Source: an uncultured Clostridia bacterium (lineage in GTDB: Bacteria > Bacillota > Clostridia > Christensenellales > Aristaeellaceae). Taken from it: a DNA stretch of 49,035 bases. Shown here in pieces: positions 1 to 8,337 of this stretch. The stretch covers positions 1 through 49,035 of the forward strand of contig CAMMYM010000003.1 of assembly GCA_946527725.1 (NCBI GenBank), read 5' to 3'. The translations under genes were made by a program, and so were the position numbers. The notes under the pieces were generated by a model, which saw only the letters and a list, made by a program, of their open reading frames with translations, made no database searches and was not told the origin of the DNA. The number at the start of each line of letters is the position of its first letter. The first letter of the stretch is position 1.

Positions 1-532
1 CGCCCTCCGTCTGGGCTTCATCGATCATGGTCATCAGTTCTTCCTCAATCTGGGTCTCTTCCGGTTCCGGCTTGATCAGCTTGGCCAGCAGCTTCCTCCA
101 CAGGGCGAACAGGAGATCGAGCGGTTTCAGCAGCACGACCAGCACACGGATCGCCGGGCTGACAGCCATCGCAAATTTTTCCGGCTGCTGTTTGGCCAGG
201 GTCTTCGGTCCGACTTCACCCAGGAACAGCACCAGCACGGTCATTACGACAGACGCCACCGTTGCCCCCGAATCCCCGCCCAGAATATGAATAAAAATCA
301 GCGTCGCAATTGCCGTTCCGGCGATGTTGACCAGGTTATTTCCGATCAGTACGGTTGTCAGCAGTGAATCATATTTCTCCAGGAGGTCCAGCGTAATCTG
401 CGCTTTCTTTTTCCGCGGGCCTTCCACCGTTTTCAGCCTTACGCGGTTGGAAGCGGAAAAAGCCGTCTCCGTGGCGGAAAAGAAAGCAGACAGGAATATG
501 CAAAGAATAAGGGCAAACCACAATATGCCCAT
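1..532 (-). CDS. CNNM/HlyC-CorC family membrane protein (DUF21), N-terminal part, truncated by window edge
   Basis: Reverse-strand translation MGILWFALILCIFLSAFFSATETAFSASNRVRLKTVEGPRKKKAQITLDLLEKYDSLLTTVLIGNNLVNIAGTAIATLIF... is the characteristic DUF21 'SAxxSxxETAxxxxNR' N-terminus; open to the window edge. Confidence 0.85.
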   Translation of the reverse strand, partial: MGILWFALILCIFLSAFFSATETAFSASNRVRLKTVEGPRKKKAQITLDLLEKYDSLLTTVLIGNNLVNIAGTAIATLIFIHILGGDSGATVASVVMTVLVLFLGEVGPKTLAKQQPEKFAMAVSPAIRVLVVLLKPLDLLFALWRKLLAKLIKPEPEETQIEEELMTMIDEAQTEG

Positions 533-598
533 AGGACGGTGATCATTCCTTTCAGTTACGTACCGTAAAAATCCTTGTTCCGATTGCGGAACAGCAGG

Positions 599-627
599 AT
601 TATACCATGCCGGCCCTTTATTTGCAA
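599..627 (-). promoter_or_regulatory. sigma70-type promoter for the CNNM-family gene
   Basis: Minus strand TTGCAA-17 nt-TATAAT upstream of the ATG at 532. Confidence 0.6.
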
Positions 628-810
628 CATTCCGGAGCCTCACGGTCCTTTGCCGCCCGGGAAAAACGGCTCCACAGGCCCCGCCGCCGGCTGCTTTCCG
701 ATACCTGTATACTAATCGTTGTGGTTTCAGGCGGTCTGTGATACAATACCTGCGTATGAATGCCTGACATATCACCGGTCATAATGCGCATAAGGAAGGA
801 GGCGCGTTCT

Positions 811-1491
811 ATGGATGCACCGCTCCAGGGCGGCCGCTATATCCGTTATGCCTGTGCAGTCCTTACGGATTGCGGGGTATGTTCGCTTCCGGCAGATCCT
901 GTTGGCCTGGCCGCCCGTGCGGGCATCATGCTGCTTCCGCTGTCACAGATCGAGAATTATCCCCTCTGGGTGCCGTACGATATCGCAGACTCCCTGCGCA
1001 TGACTTCCGCCGTGACCCTCTCGTACCCAACCTTCTGTATCGTTTTCAGGGATATGGAAACAGACGCGGACCGCCTTCGCTTCGCCCTGTTCCATGAGCT
1101 TGGCCACATTTTTATGAATCACTACCGGGATTTTCCTGAAGCCATGTCCTCCAACCGCACCGCTGATCCGGCCCTTGAAGCTGAAGCGGATGCCTTTGCG
1201 CTCAATCTGATGGCGCCTGTTCCGGTTGTGGATGTCATCCGGTATAACCGCCCGCGCCAGGCAAAAGCTTCCCTCTTCGGCCTCAGCCGCACTGCATGGA
1301 TGCGCCGGCTCGATTCCATGGACAGTGACCGCAGCTTTATCGATGAGGAAATGGCCAATATCCTCCTTTTCCTCTTCAGGGATTATCTCCTCGGCCGCCG
1401 TTGCTCCGCCTGCGGCAAAAGTTTCCGGGATGAACAGCAGAACGATACCTGTCCTTACTGCGGTGCCTCCTCCCCGGAATGGACGCTGTAA
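811..1491 (+). CDS. ImmA/IrrE-like zinc metallopeptidase with C-terminal zinc ribbon
   Basis: HExxH motif (FHELGHIFMNH), downstream E-A-E-A-D-A-F-A; C-terminal CSACGKSF...CPYCG; ATG at 811 preceded by AAGGAGG. Confidence 0.8.
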   Translation: MDAPLQGGRYIRYACAVLTDCGVCSLPADPVGLAARAGIMLLPLSQIENYPLWVPYDIADSLRMTSAVTLSYPTFCIVFRDMETDADRLRFALFHELGHIFMNHYRDFPEAMSSNRTADPALEAEADAFALNLMAPVPVVDVIRYNRPRQAKASLFGLSRTAWMRRLDSMDSDRSFIDEEMANILLFLFRDYLLGRRCSACGKSFRDEQQNDTCPYCGASSPEWTL

Positions 1492-1503
1492 AGTATTGTA
1501 AAG

Positions 1504-1532
1504 AAAGGGGCTGTCAATGAAACAGCCCTTTT
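1504..1532. terminator. intrinsic terminator hairpin
   Basis: AAAGGGGCTGT...ACAGCCCTTTT between convergent genes. Confidence 0.65.
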
Positions 1533-1547
1533 ATGGATGATATCCGG

Positions 1548-2465
1548 TTACAGTTGCTGGTCAATATAGCGGCATGCAGCCAGTGCGGCCACAGCACCGT
1601 CACCGGCTGCAGTTGTCAGCTGGCGCACGCTCTTGCTGCGGCAGTCACCCGCTGTGAATACCCCCGGTGTTTTTGTGCAGCAGCCCTCGTCGCTGTCAAA
1701 GTATCCCCACGCGTTCAGATCTGCGAGGTTCCTGAATGCTTCGTTTTCCGGAATCAGGCCGATGGCAACAAACAGTCCGTCGCATCCAACCGTTTCCTGT
1801 TCTCCGCCGGCCTGCGGTTCCACGGTAACACTTTTCAGCTCCCCGCCTTCCGTATTCAGCGCTGTAATCCTCACACCGGTCCGCTTTTCCACGTTTTCCC
1901 TGGCAAACAGGATATCCTGCAGTTTCTTTTCCCCTGTAAACTCCTGCAGATCCTGCAGCATAATGACTTTTGCGCATTTCCCGGAAAGCAGGATCGCTTC
2001 CTGCAGAGCTGAATTTCCGCCGCCGGCTACACAAACGGTTTTGCCTGTATAGAAATCGCCGTCGCACACCGCACAAAAGCTGATTCCCTCGCCGACCAGT
2101 TCGTTTTCCCCGGGCAGCCCGAGCATCCTGTGCTTCACACCCGTGGCAATAATCACCGTTTTTGCTTCATGAACCTTGCCGTCGTCAGTATAAACAGCCT
2201 TCACGCTGCCCCGATCCTCGATCTTCAGCACCTCCGCCAGGTCCACTTCCGCGCCCTGGGCCATCACCTGATCCAGAAGTGCGTCTGCAAACTCATTGCC
2301 GCTCATCTGCACGGTACCCGGCCAGTTTTCAACCTTCGGGCTGTATGTGATCTGCCCGCCGAATCCATGCTTTTCCAGAAGCAATACGCTTTTTCCGTTC
2401 CTCAGTCCATAAAGTCCTGCCGTCATTCCTGCCGGCCCGCCGCCGACTACGATGATATCAAACAT
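1548..2465 (-). CDS. trxB: thioredoxin reductase / thioredoxin-disulfide reductase-like flavoprotein
   Basis: FAD motif GGGPAGMTAG, redox CAVC, NAD-binding GGGNSALQEA, C-terminal GVFTAGDCR; ATG at 2465 preceded by GGAGGG. Confidence 0.9.
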   Translation of the reverse strand: MFDIIVVGGGPAGMTAGLYGLRNGKSVLLLEKHGFGGQITYSPKVENWPGTVQMSGNEFADALLDQVMAQGAEVDLAEVLKIEDRGSVKAVYTDDGKVHEAKTVIIATGVKHRMLGLPGENELVGEGISFCAVCDGDFYTGKTVCVAGGGNSALQEAILLSGKCAKVIMLQDLQEFTGEKKLQDILFARENVEKRTGVRITALNTEGGELKSVTVEPQAGGEQETVGCDGLFVAIGLIPENEAFRNLADLNAWGYFDSDEGCCTKTPGVFTAGDCRSKSVRQLTTAAGDGAVAALAACRYIDQQL

Positions 2466-2476
2466 ACTTCCCTCCA

Positions 2477-2505
2477 AAACAGGGACGCTTTGCGTCCCTG
2501 TTTTT
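2477..2505 (-). terminator. perfect 13-bp-arm hairpin abutting the trxB Shine-Dalgarno
   Basis: AAAACAGGGACGC-TTT-GCGTCCCTGTTTT. Confidence 0.6.
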
Positions 2506-2556
2506 CCATACCTGGCTGCCAGCTGCCGTTTCCGGCCGCTCCTGCCATCGGCTGTC

Positions 2557-4974
2557 TTACACCGCCTGGCGCGCAGTCAGCATTCCTTTGATTTCGGAAA
2601 CACCCTTGAACTTTGTATACTCGCCGCCGGTGCCGAGTACAACCAGCGTCGGCGCCTGTTTGATTCCATACTTGTTCGTCAGCTCAATATTTTCTGTTGC
2701 GACGACTTTCTTGAACAGGAATCCTTCCTTCTCCAGGAGATTCATCGCAAGTTTGCAGTTCGGGCATGTCTGGCTTACAAACAGGAGCGCTTTCCCCATC
2801 CCGGTCTGCTCAGGCTTCTTTTCTTCCGCAGGAGCCGCCGGAGCCTGTGCCGCCTGTGTTTCAGCTGCCGCTGGCACAACCACGGGGCCGGTATGGGTCA
2901 GATGTGAATGCCCGATATCATAGACTTTCCTGTCCTTGAATTCCTGGGCTTTGCCGTCGTTCCAGTTCTGCACCGGGCGATAGTATCCGGTAATGCGGCT
3001 GTATACCTCGGTCTTCTGTCCGCAATGCGGGCATACATACTGTTCGCCCGTCAGGTACCCGTGATCCTTGCATACGGAATAGGTGGGGCTCATCGTGTAA
3101 TAAGGCAGTTTGTAATTCTCTGCAATCTTCCGTACAAGGCTCGCTGCCGCTTTCCAGTCCGGCAGTTTCTCACCCAGGAAAGCATGGAACACCGTACCTG
3201 AAGTGTAAAGCGTCTGGAGTTCGTCCTGTACGTCCAGCGCAGAGAAAATATCTTCGCTGTAACCAACCGGCAGGTGGCTGGAATTCGTATAGTACGGCGT
3301 ACCGTTCATATTCGCTGTAATGATGTCCGGATACTGCTCCTTGTCATGCTTGGCAAAACGGTAAGAGGTGGATTCTGCCGGCGTTGCTTCAAGGTTGTAA
3401 AGGTCACCGTACTGCTCCTGGTAGTCGCTCAGGCGTTCCCGCATGTGATTCAGCACATCCTGCGCAAATTTCTGGGCTTCCGGTGTGGTCAGGTCTTTCT
3501 TCAGCCAGCAGGCATTCAGCGCTGCCTCATTCATGCCGACCAGGCCGATCGTGCTGAAGTGATTGGCAAAGGTGCCCAGGTACCGCTTCGTATAAGGATA
3601 CAGGCCGCCTTCAAGAAGTTTCGTAATAACGGTGCGCTTTGTCTTCAGGCTGCGGGCTGAAATATCCATCAGATGATCCAGCTGGCGGTAGAAATCCTGC
3701 TCACTGGTCGATTCATATGCCAGGCGCGGCAGGTTGATCGTCACAACGCCGATGGAACCGGTGCTCTCGCCGCTTCCGAAGAATCCGCCGCTCTTCTTGC
3801 GAAGCTCCCGCAGATCCAGCCGCAGGCGGCAGCACATGCTGCGCACATCGCTTGGTTCCATATCGCTGTTAATATAGTTGCTGAAGTAGGGCGTGCCGTA
3901 CTTTGCAGTCATTTCAAAGAGCAGTTTGTTATTCTCCGTTTCGCTCCAGTCAAAATCGCGCGTAATGGAATAGGTGGGAATCGGATACTGGAATCCGCGG
4001 CCGTTGGCGTCCCCCTCAATCATGATTTCGATGAATGCCTTGTTCACCATATCCATTTCCTTCTGGCACTCACCGTATGTGAAATCCATGTCCTTCCCGC
4101 CGACGATAGCCGGCAGGTTCTCCAGGTCTTTCGGGCAGGTCCAGTCCAGCGTAATGTTGGAGAAAGGCGCCTGCGTGCCCCAGCGGCTGGGGGTGTTCAC
4201 GCCGTAGATAAAGCTCTGGATGCACTGCTTGACTTCCTTCTGGGACAGGTTGTCCACCTTTACGAAGGGGGCAAGGTAGGTATCAAAACTGGAAAAGGCC
4301 TGGGCACCGGCCCACTCGTTCTGCATGATACCCAGGAAATTGACCATTTGGTTGCACAGCGTGCTCAGGTGTCCCGCAGGGGAACTGGTGATCTTGCCGG
4401 GGACGCCGCCAAGCCCTTCCTTGATCAGCTGCTTCAGGCTCCATCCGGCACAATATCCGGTCAGCATGGACAGGTCGTGAATATGAATCGCCGCACTGCG
4501 GTGCGCTTCGGCGATCTCGTTGTCGTATATTTCGCTCAGCCAGTAATTGGCTGTAATAGCGCCTGAGTTGGAAAGGATCAGGCCGCCCACGGAATATGTT
4601 ACCGTGGAGTTTTCCTTCACACGCCAGTCATTGATACGCAGGTAATTATCCACAAGATCTTTATAGTTCAGGAGGGCGGAATTGACGTTGCGGACCTTTT
4701 CACGCTGCTTACGGTACAGGATGTAGGCCTTTGCCACGTCGGCGTAACCGGCTTCGGACAGCACCTTTTCGACGCAGTCCTGGATATCTTCAACCATGAT
4801 CCTGCCATCCCTGATCATCGGCTCATATTCTGCCGTAACCCGAAGCGCCAGCATATCGATCACGCTGGGATGGTACTGCTTTTCAAGAGCCTCAAACGCC
4901 TTCGTGATCGCTTTTGAGATCTTGCTGATTTCAAATTCTGTGACTTTGCCGTCACGTTTAACAACCTGATACAT
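2557..4974 (-). CDS. nrdD: anaerobic ribonucleoside-triphosphate reductase with C-terminal redoxin-like domain
   Basis: N-terminal ATP-cone, NrdD core (SMCCRLRLDL), glycyl-radical RITGYYRP, Cys pairs CKDHGY..CPHCG; Ala/Pro-rich linker then FVSQTCPNCKLAMNLLEKEG...APTLVV; start MYQVV at 4974 with AGGAG. Confidence 0.93.
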   Translation of the reverse strand: MYQVVKRDGKVTEFEISKISKAITKAFEALEKQYHPSVIDMLALRVTAEYEPMIRDGRIMVEDIQDCVEKVLSEAGYADVAKAYILYRKQREKVRNVNSALLNYKDLVDNYLRINDWRVKENSTVTYSVGGLILSNSGAITANYWLSEIYDNEIAEAHRSAAIHIHDLSMLTGYCAGWSLKQLIKEGLGGVPGKITSSPAGHLSTLCNQMVNFLGIMQNEWAGAQAFSSFDTYLAPFVKVDNLSQKEVKQCIQSFIYGVNTPSRWGTQAPFSNITLDWTCPKDLENLPAIVGGKDMDFTYGECQKEMDMVNKAFIEIMIEGDANGRGFQYPIPTYSITRDFDWSETENNKLLFEMTAKYGTPYFSNYINSDMEPSDVRSMCCRLRLDLRELRKKSGGFFGSGESTGSIGVVTINLPRLAYESTSEQDFYRQLDHLMDISARSLKTKRTVITKLLEGGLYPYTKRYLGTFANHFSTIGLVGMNEAALNACWLKKDLTTPEAQKFAQDVLNHMRERLSDYQEQYGDLYNLEATPAESTSYRFAKHDKEQYPDIITANMNGTPYYTNSSHLPVGYSEDIFSALDVQDELQTLYTSGTVFHAFLGEKLPDWKAAASLVRKIAENYKLPYYTMSPTYSVCKDHGYLTGEQYVCPHCGQKTEVYSRITGYYRPVQNWNDGKAQEFKDRKVYDIGHSHLTHTGPVVVPAAAETQAAQAPAAPAEEKKPEQTGMGKALLFVSQTCPNCKLAMNLLEKEGFLFKKVVATENIELTNKYGIKQAPTLVVLGTGGEYTKFKGVSEIKGMLTARQAV

Positions 4975-5044
4975 ATTATTCCGCTCTCCTGTTTTGTTTT
5001 TACTTTCGGAGACCACAAAAAATGCGCTCTCCGCGTGCCTGACT

Positions 5045-5074
5045 ACTATATCATGCTGAGAACGCAAAAGTCAA
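5045..5074 (-). promoter_or_regulatory. nrdD promoter
   Basis: Minus strand TTGACT-18 nt-TATAGT upstream of nrdD. Confidence 0.55.
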
Positions 5075-5116
5075 TATGTTGGTGGTGAAAAACAATATTC
5101 AAACTATATATTGTGT
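5069..5116 (-). promoter_or_regulatory. predicted NrdR box pair
   Basis: Plus-strand AAACTATATATTGTGT (5101-5116, 15/16 to ACACWATATATWGTGT) and weaker AGTCAATATGTTGGTG (5069-5084, 10/16), start-to-start 32 bp. Confidence 0.6.
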
Positions 5117-5136
5117 ATACAATGCACCGGCGCAGT

Positions 5137-5832
5137 TCAGTCAACACCCCTGAGCTCCGTGTTTGCGACATAGGATTTCATAATCTCCCTGTATTTCCTC
5201 ATCTCTTCATCTGCCGGAGCGTGGAATCCCCCAAACGGAACGGTATCCCGGTCCGTGAACTTCTGCAGGTAATACCGCTTCGCGCCCCGGATCCACTCGC
5301 CGATCGCATGGAAGCTCTCCCCGTCATGCAGCTCCGCGACCACCGTGGTCCTGAATTCGTACTCCGTATTCCCGCCCGCCAGCAGTGCCGCGCTCTCCCT
5401 CACCGGAGCCAGGTCCATCTTCACAAGGCCGCAGGTTTCCGCATACCGGTCCGGTGAGTTTTTGATATCCATCGCAACATACGAAACAAGACCCCTGTCC
5501 ATCAGTTCCCGCAGCCGTTCGGGATGCGTCCCGTTTGTATCCAGTTTCAGCGGATACCCCAGGTCCCGGATTCTTTCCGCAAGCGCTGTCAGCTCATCTC
5601 CCCGCAGAAGCGGTTCGCCGCCGGTAACGGCAACTCCTTCGAGCAGGCCCTGCCGCTTTTTCAGGAAAGCCAGTAATTCTTCTGATTCCATCACCGCGGG
5701 GGCTTTTCCGTCAATCAGTTCCGCATTATGGCAAAAAGGGCATCGCAAATCGCATCCGCCAAGGAAAACCGTACACGCAACCTTCCCTGGGAAATCCAGC
5801 AGCGTCATTTTCTGCAAGCCATGAATTTTCAT
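5137..5832 (-). CDS. nrdG: anaerobic ribonucleoside-triphosphate reductase activating protein (radical SAM)
   Basis: MKIHGLQKMTLLDFPGKVACTVFLGGCDLRCPFCHNAELID; CxxxCxxC radical SAM motif; adjacent to nrdD. Confidence 0.9.
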   Translation of the reverse strand: MKIHGLQKMTLLDFPGKVACTVFLGGCDLRCPFCHNAELIDGKAPAVMESEELLAFLKKRQGLLEGVAVTGGEPLLRGDELTALAERIRDLGYPLKLDTNGTHPERLRELMDRGLVSYVAMDIKNSPDRYAETCGLVKMDLAPVRESAALLAGGNTEYEFRTTVVAELHDGESFHAIGEWIRGAKRYYLQKFTDRDTVPFGGFHAPADEEMRKYREIMKSYVANTELRGVD

Positions 5833-5971
5833 ATCTTTGTCCTCCGGTTTCTTTCCAGTATATTTTATGGTCCCCGCCCTTGCCCGTCAACCCTCCGTGT
5901 TGTATACTCCGGAATGAGACAAACCGGCTGCTGGTCCCGGCGGGATCTCCGGCCGCTGATGCGAGGTATTT

Positions 5972-6901
5972 ATGGCTGGTTTTTCCGTTACCTTCAGCAA
6001 TGTGCTCCTGACTTTACTGTATCTGCTTCCCGGTTTCCTCCTGCAAAAAAGCGGGAAGACCCGGGCGGAACACCTGAGCAGTTTCAGCGTTGTCCTGCTG
6101 TATGTTTGCGGGCCGGCCATGTTCCTTAACGCACTGATTTCGCTGGACTACTCTCCGGAGCTCCTGAAGAGGATGGGCCTTTTCCTTATCTTTTCCCTTT
6201 CCGGCGAAATGATCCTGATGCTCCTGATTCTTCTGCTGCTTGGCAGCAAAAGAAAGGAATTCGGCTTTCGCATGCTGTCCATAGCGTCCGTCATGGGGAA
6301 TGTCGGCTTCTTCGGCATGCCCGTTGTCCGGGCACTTTTCCCGGGCTCCCCGGAAGCTGCCGTCTATTCATGCGTTTTTAACACTTCCCTGAATATCCTG
6401 GCCTGGACCGTCGGCGTTTTCACACTGACAGGTGAAAAACGCCATGTCTCCCTCCGTGCAGCTTTCCTGAATCCTTCTGTGATCGCTGTTTCAGCCGGTC
6501 TTGTGCTTTATCTGCTGAAAGCGAAGAACTGGCTGCCGGATCTGCTTCAGGCCGGATTCCGGACCGTCGGTGCCATGTCCACGCCGCTCTGCATGGTGAT
6601 CCTTGGCATTCGGCTTGCGACAATGGACCTTCGAAAGCTCTTCACCACACCCCTGGCATGGATGGTTTCCGCAGGCAAGCTCATCATTTTTCCCCTGTTC
6701 TGTTACCTGCTCGTCCTTCCGTTTCCGCTTGACCCGGTCTTCAGGGGGAGCATGCTGATCCTGGCGGCCACTCCGTGTGCAAGCATCATCCTGAATCTGG
6801 CTGAAATGCACAATCACGGCCAGGCGCTCGCTGCCAACTGTGCCCTCCTTACCACATTGTTAAGCGTGGTCACAATCCCGCTCCTCGGACTCCTGATCTG
6901 A
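5972..6901 (+). CDS. AEC (auxin efflux carrier) family transporter
   Basis: Hydrophobic 309 aa protein; N-terminal layout and C-terminal 'LAATPCASIILNLAEMHNHGQALAANCALLTTLLSVVTIPLL' typical of AEC permeases. Confidence 0.8.
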   Translation: MAGFSVTFSNVLLTLLYLLPGFLLQKSGKTRAEHLSSFSVVLLYVCGPAMFLNALISLDYSPELLKRMGLFLIFSLSGEMILMLLILLLLGSKRKEFGFRMLSIASVMGNVGFFGMPVVRALFPGSPEAAVYSCVFNTSLNILAWTVGVFTLTGEKRHVSLRAAFLNPSVIAVSAGLVLYLLKAKNWLPDLLQAGFRTVGAMSTPLCMVILGIRLATMDLRKLFTTPLAWMVSAGKLIIFPLFCYLLVLPFPLDPVFRGSMLILAATPCASIILNLAEMHNHGQALAANCALLTTLLSVVTIPLLGLLI

Positions 6902-6912
6902 TATCCGGAAAC

Positions 6913-6952
6913 TGCAAAGCGGCAGGGGAAGTATTCCTCCTGCCGCTTTGCA
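6913..6952. terminator. hairpin terminator
   Basis: TGCAAAGCGGCAGG-(12 nt)-CCTGCCGCTTTGCA, perfect 14-bp stem. Confidence 0.65.
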
Positions 6953-6992
6953 TGTAACCGGAAACCGGTTTTTGCAGTAACCTTCAACCGCC

Positions 6993-7394
6993 TCAAAGGC
7001 TGGCTTTTCCCGTCCTCCAGTCCGAGAAAGCTTTCAGTTCCTTTTCAGAAAGCTTCAGGGCAAGCCCAAGCACCGCAATATCGTCCAGATGTCCAAGAAT
7101 CGGAATGGAATCGGAAACCAGGTCTTTCTTCCTGATAAAATACAGGACCGATCCGACCAGGCAGGCAATGACCTTCGGGGATACAACCGTATACTCTTTC
7201 TTGATCCATGCCTTGATCATGGAAATCATCAGCGGCAGGTCCGACAGGGTTGACCCGATCACGGGCACCGCTTTCAGCTTTTCCTCCAGCTGTATCAGGA
7301 TCTCATCCACTTTGGATGGATTGCTGATCAGTTCCTGTGCTTCAATCATTTCCTCATTCAGGACTTCCTGTGCTCTTTCTGTGCTGAATTCCAT
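6993..7394 (-). CDS. YkvA/DUF1232-like small membrane-associated protein
   Basis: 133 aa; 'YTVVSPKVIACLVGSVLYFIRKKDLVSDSIPILGHLDDIAVLGLAL' resembles the DUF1232 motif. Confidence 0.75.
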   Translation of the reverse strand: MEFSTERAQEVLNEEMIEAQELISNPSKVDEILIQLEEKLKAVPVIGSTLSDLPLMISMIKAWIKKEYTVVSPKVIACLVGSVLYFIRKKDLVSDSIPILGHLDDIAVLGLALKLSEKELKAFSDWRTGKASL

Positions 7395-7465
7395 TGTTTT
7401 CCCTCCTCAGCGTTGTCTCTTTGCCGGCATTTCCGGCAGGCAAATCCTGCCTGCCAGGCCGGCTG

Positions 7466-8149
7466 TTATACCATACTTTCTTCGGAGACTGCGGCATTTC
7501 CTCCGTGGCAGTACCCGTAATACCAGCACTCATACGGAATTGTGCATTGTTCGCCGGGATCGGTCCGGATTTCCTCCCGTTCCTTCTGCATACGGTTCAG
7601 GTCCCAGATGTTGTCATTGATCCACTGAAAGTATCCCTTTGCATCCCCGGTGACATCCACGGGAACAAAAGGATTCGCCTCGTCCTGTCCGTGGATTACG
7701 ATGTAAACCTTCCCGATCCGGATCCCGCACCGGCAGATGATATAATTCTGAAAGGCAGCATCCCGTATAAACTGTTCCCGGACTTCCGGGGCATTCTTTA
7801 CCTCATAGAGGTCATATCCTTTTTCAGTCTTTCGGAGAATATCCGCCGCGCAGTAATTGTTATAATTGCTGAAGGCTGCTTCACAGATTACAGGAACCCC
7901 CCGGGCAAGCGCGTCCTGTGTTTTTGCCAGCATTGCTTTCTTGTCCGGTATCGTCGTGCCCGGCCTGTATACAGTCATTTCCTCATACGGACCGAACATT
8001 CCCATCGCTTGGTCCCCGAAAGCGTTACCGGCGTCCAGGCGTTCCTGTACCTCTGGGGGAATTACCCGCAGGCCCGGCTTATGCTTATCCAGCCACAGCA
8101 TCTTCCTGCACTGCATTCCGCGCATGAAATCCGTCTTTGTAATCGCCAT
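7466..8149 (-). CDS. standalone Cas4/RecB-like PD-(D/E)XK nuclease domain, resembling the N-terminal part of DUF2779 proteins
   Basis: N-terminal ITKTDFMRGMQCRKMLWLDKHKP; GYDLYEVK (PD-D/E-xK) followed by D-AAFQNYI; C-terminal C-x5-C-x5-C (CTIPYECWYYGYC) plus N-terminal Cys suggests Fe-S cluster. Confidence 0.7.
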   Translation of the reverse strand: MAITKTDFMRGMQCRKMLWLDKHKPGLRVIPPEVQERLDAGNAFGDQAMGMFGPYEEMTVYRPGTTIPDKKAMLAKTQDALARGVPVICEAAFSNYNNYCAADILRKTEKGYDLYEVKNAPEVREQFIRDAAFQNYIICRCGIRIGKVYIVIHGQDEANPFVPVDVTGDAKGYFQWINDNIWDLNRMQKEREEIRTDPGEQCTIPYECWYYGYCHGGNAAVSEESMV

Positions 8150-8173
8150 ATGTTCTCCGCGCTGTTTCTTTGC

Positions 8174-8317
8174 TTACCGGTCATTCTCCTGCCAGCACTC
8201 GTTCTTTGGGCTCCCGTCCCGATAAGTTTCTTCCTGGTCATCCGGCCATTCTTCTTCAAGATCCGGAATCCCGTCAGACCATTCCTTCTCTTCCAGGTCC
8301 GTCCTGCGCTCGCTCAT
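8174..8317 (-). CDS. small acidic hypothetical protein (47 aa)
   Basis: MSERRTDLEEKEWSDGIPDLEEEWPDDQEETYRDGSPKNECWQENDR; preceded by purine-rich GGGAGGCGGG; tightly spaced with flanking same-strand genes. Confidence 0.45.
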   Translation of the reverse strand: MSERRTDLEEKEWSDGIPDLEEEWPDDQEETYRDGSPKNECWQENDR

Positions 8318-8337
8318 TTTTCCCGCCTCCCTGCTGC

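Noticed and set aside
5043-5058. Third NrdR-like element CTACTATATCATGCTG over the nrdD -10
   Set aside because: Only 9/16 to consensus and mismatched at the centre; probably just the -10 region.
7400-7466. GC-rich inverted repeats (GCCGGC...GGCAGG-CAAAT-CCTGCC...GCCGGC) between the Cas4-like and DUF1232 genes
   Set aside because: No clear T-run; could be a weak terminator but not supported enough to call.
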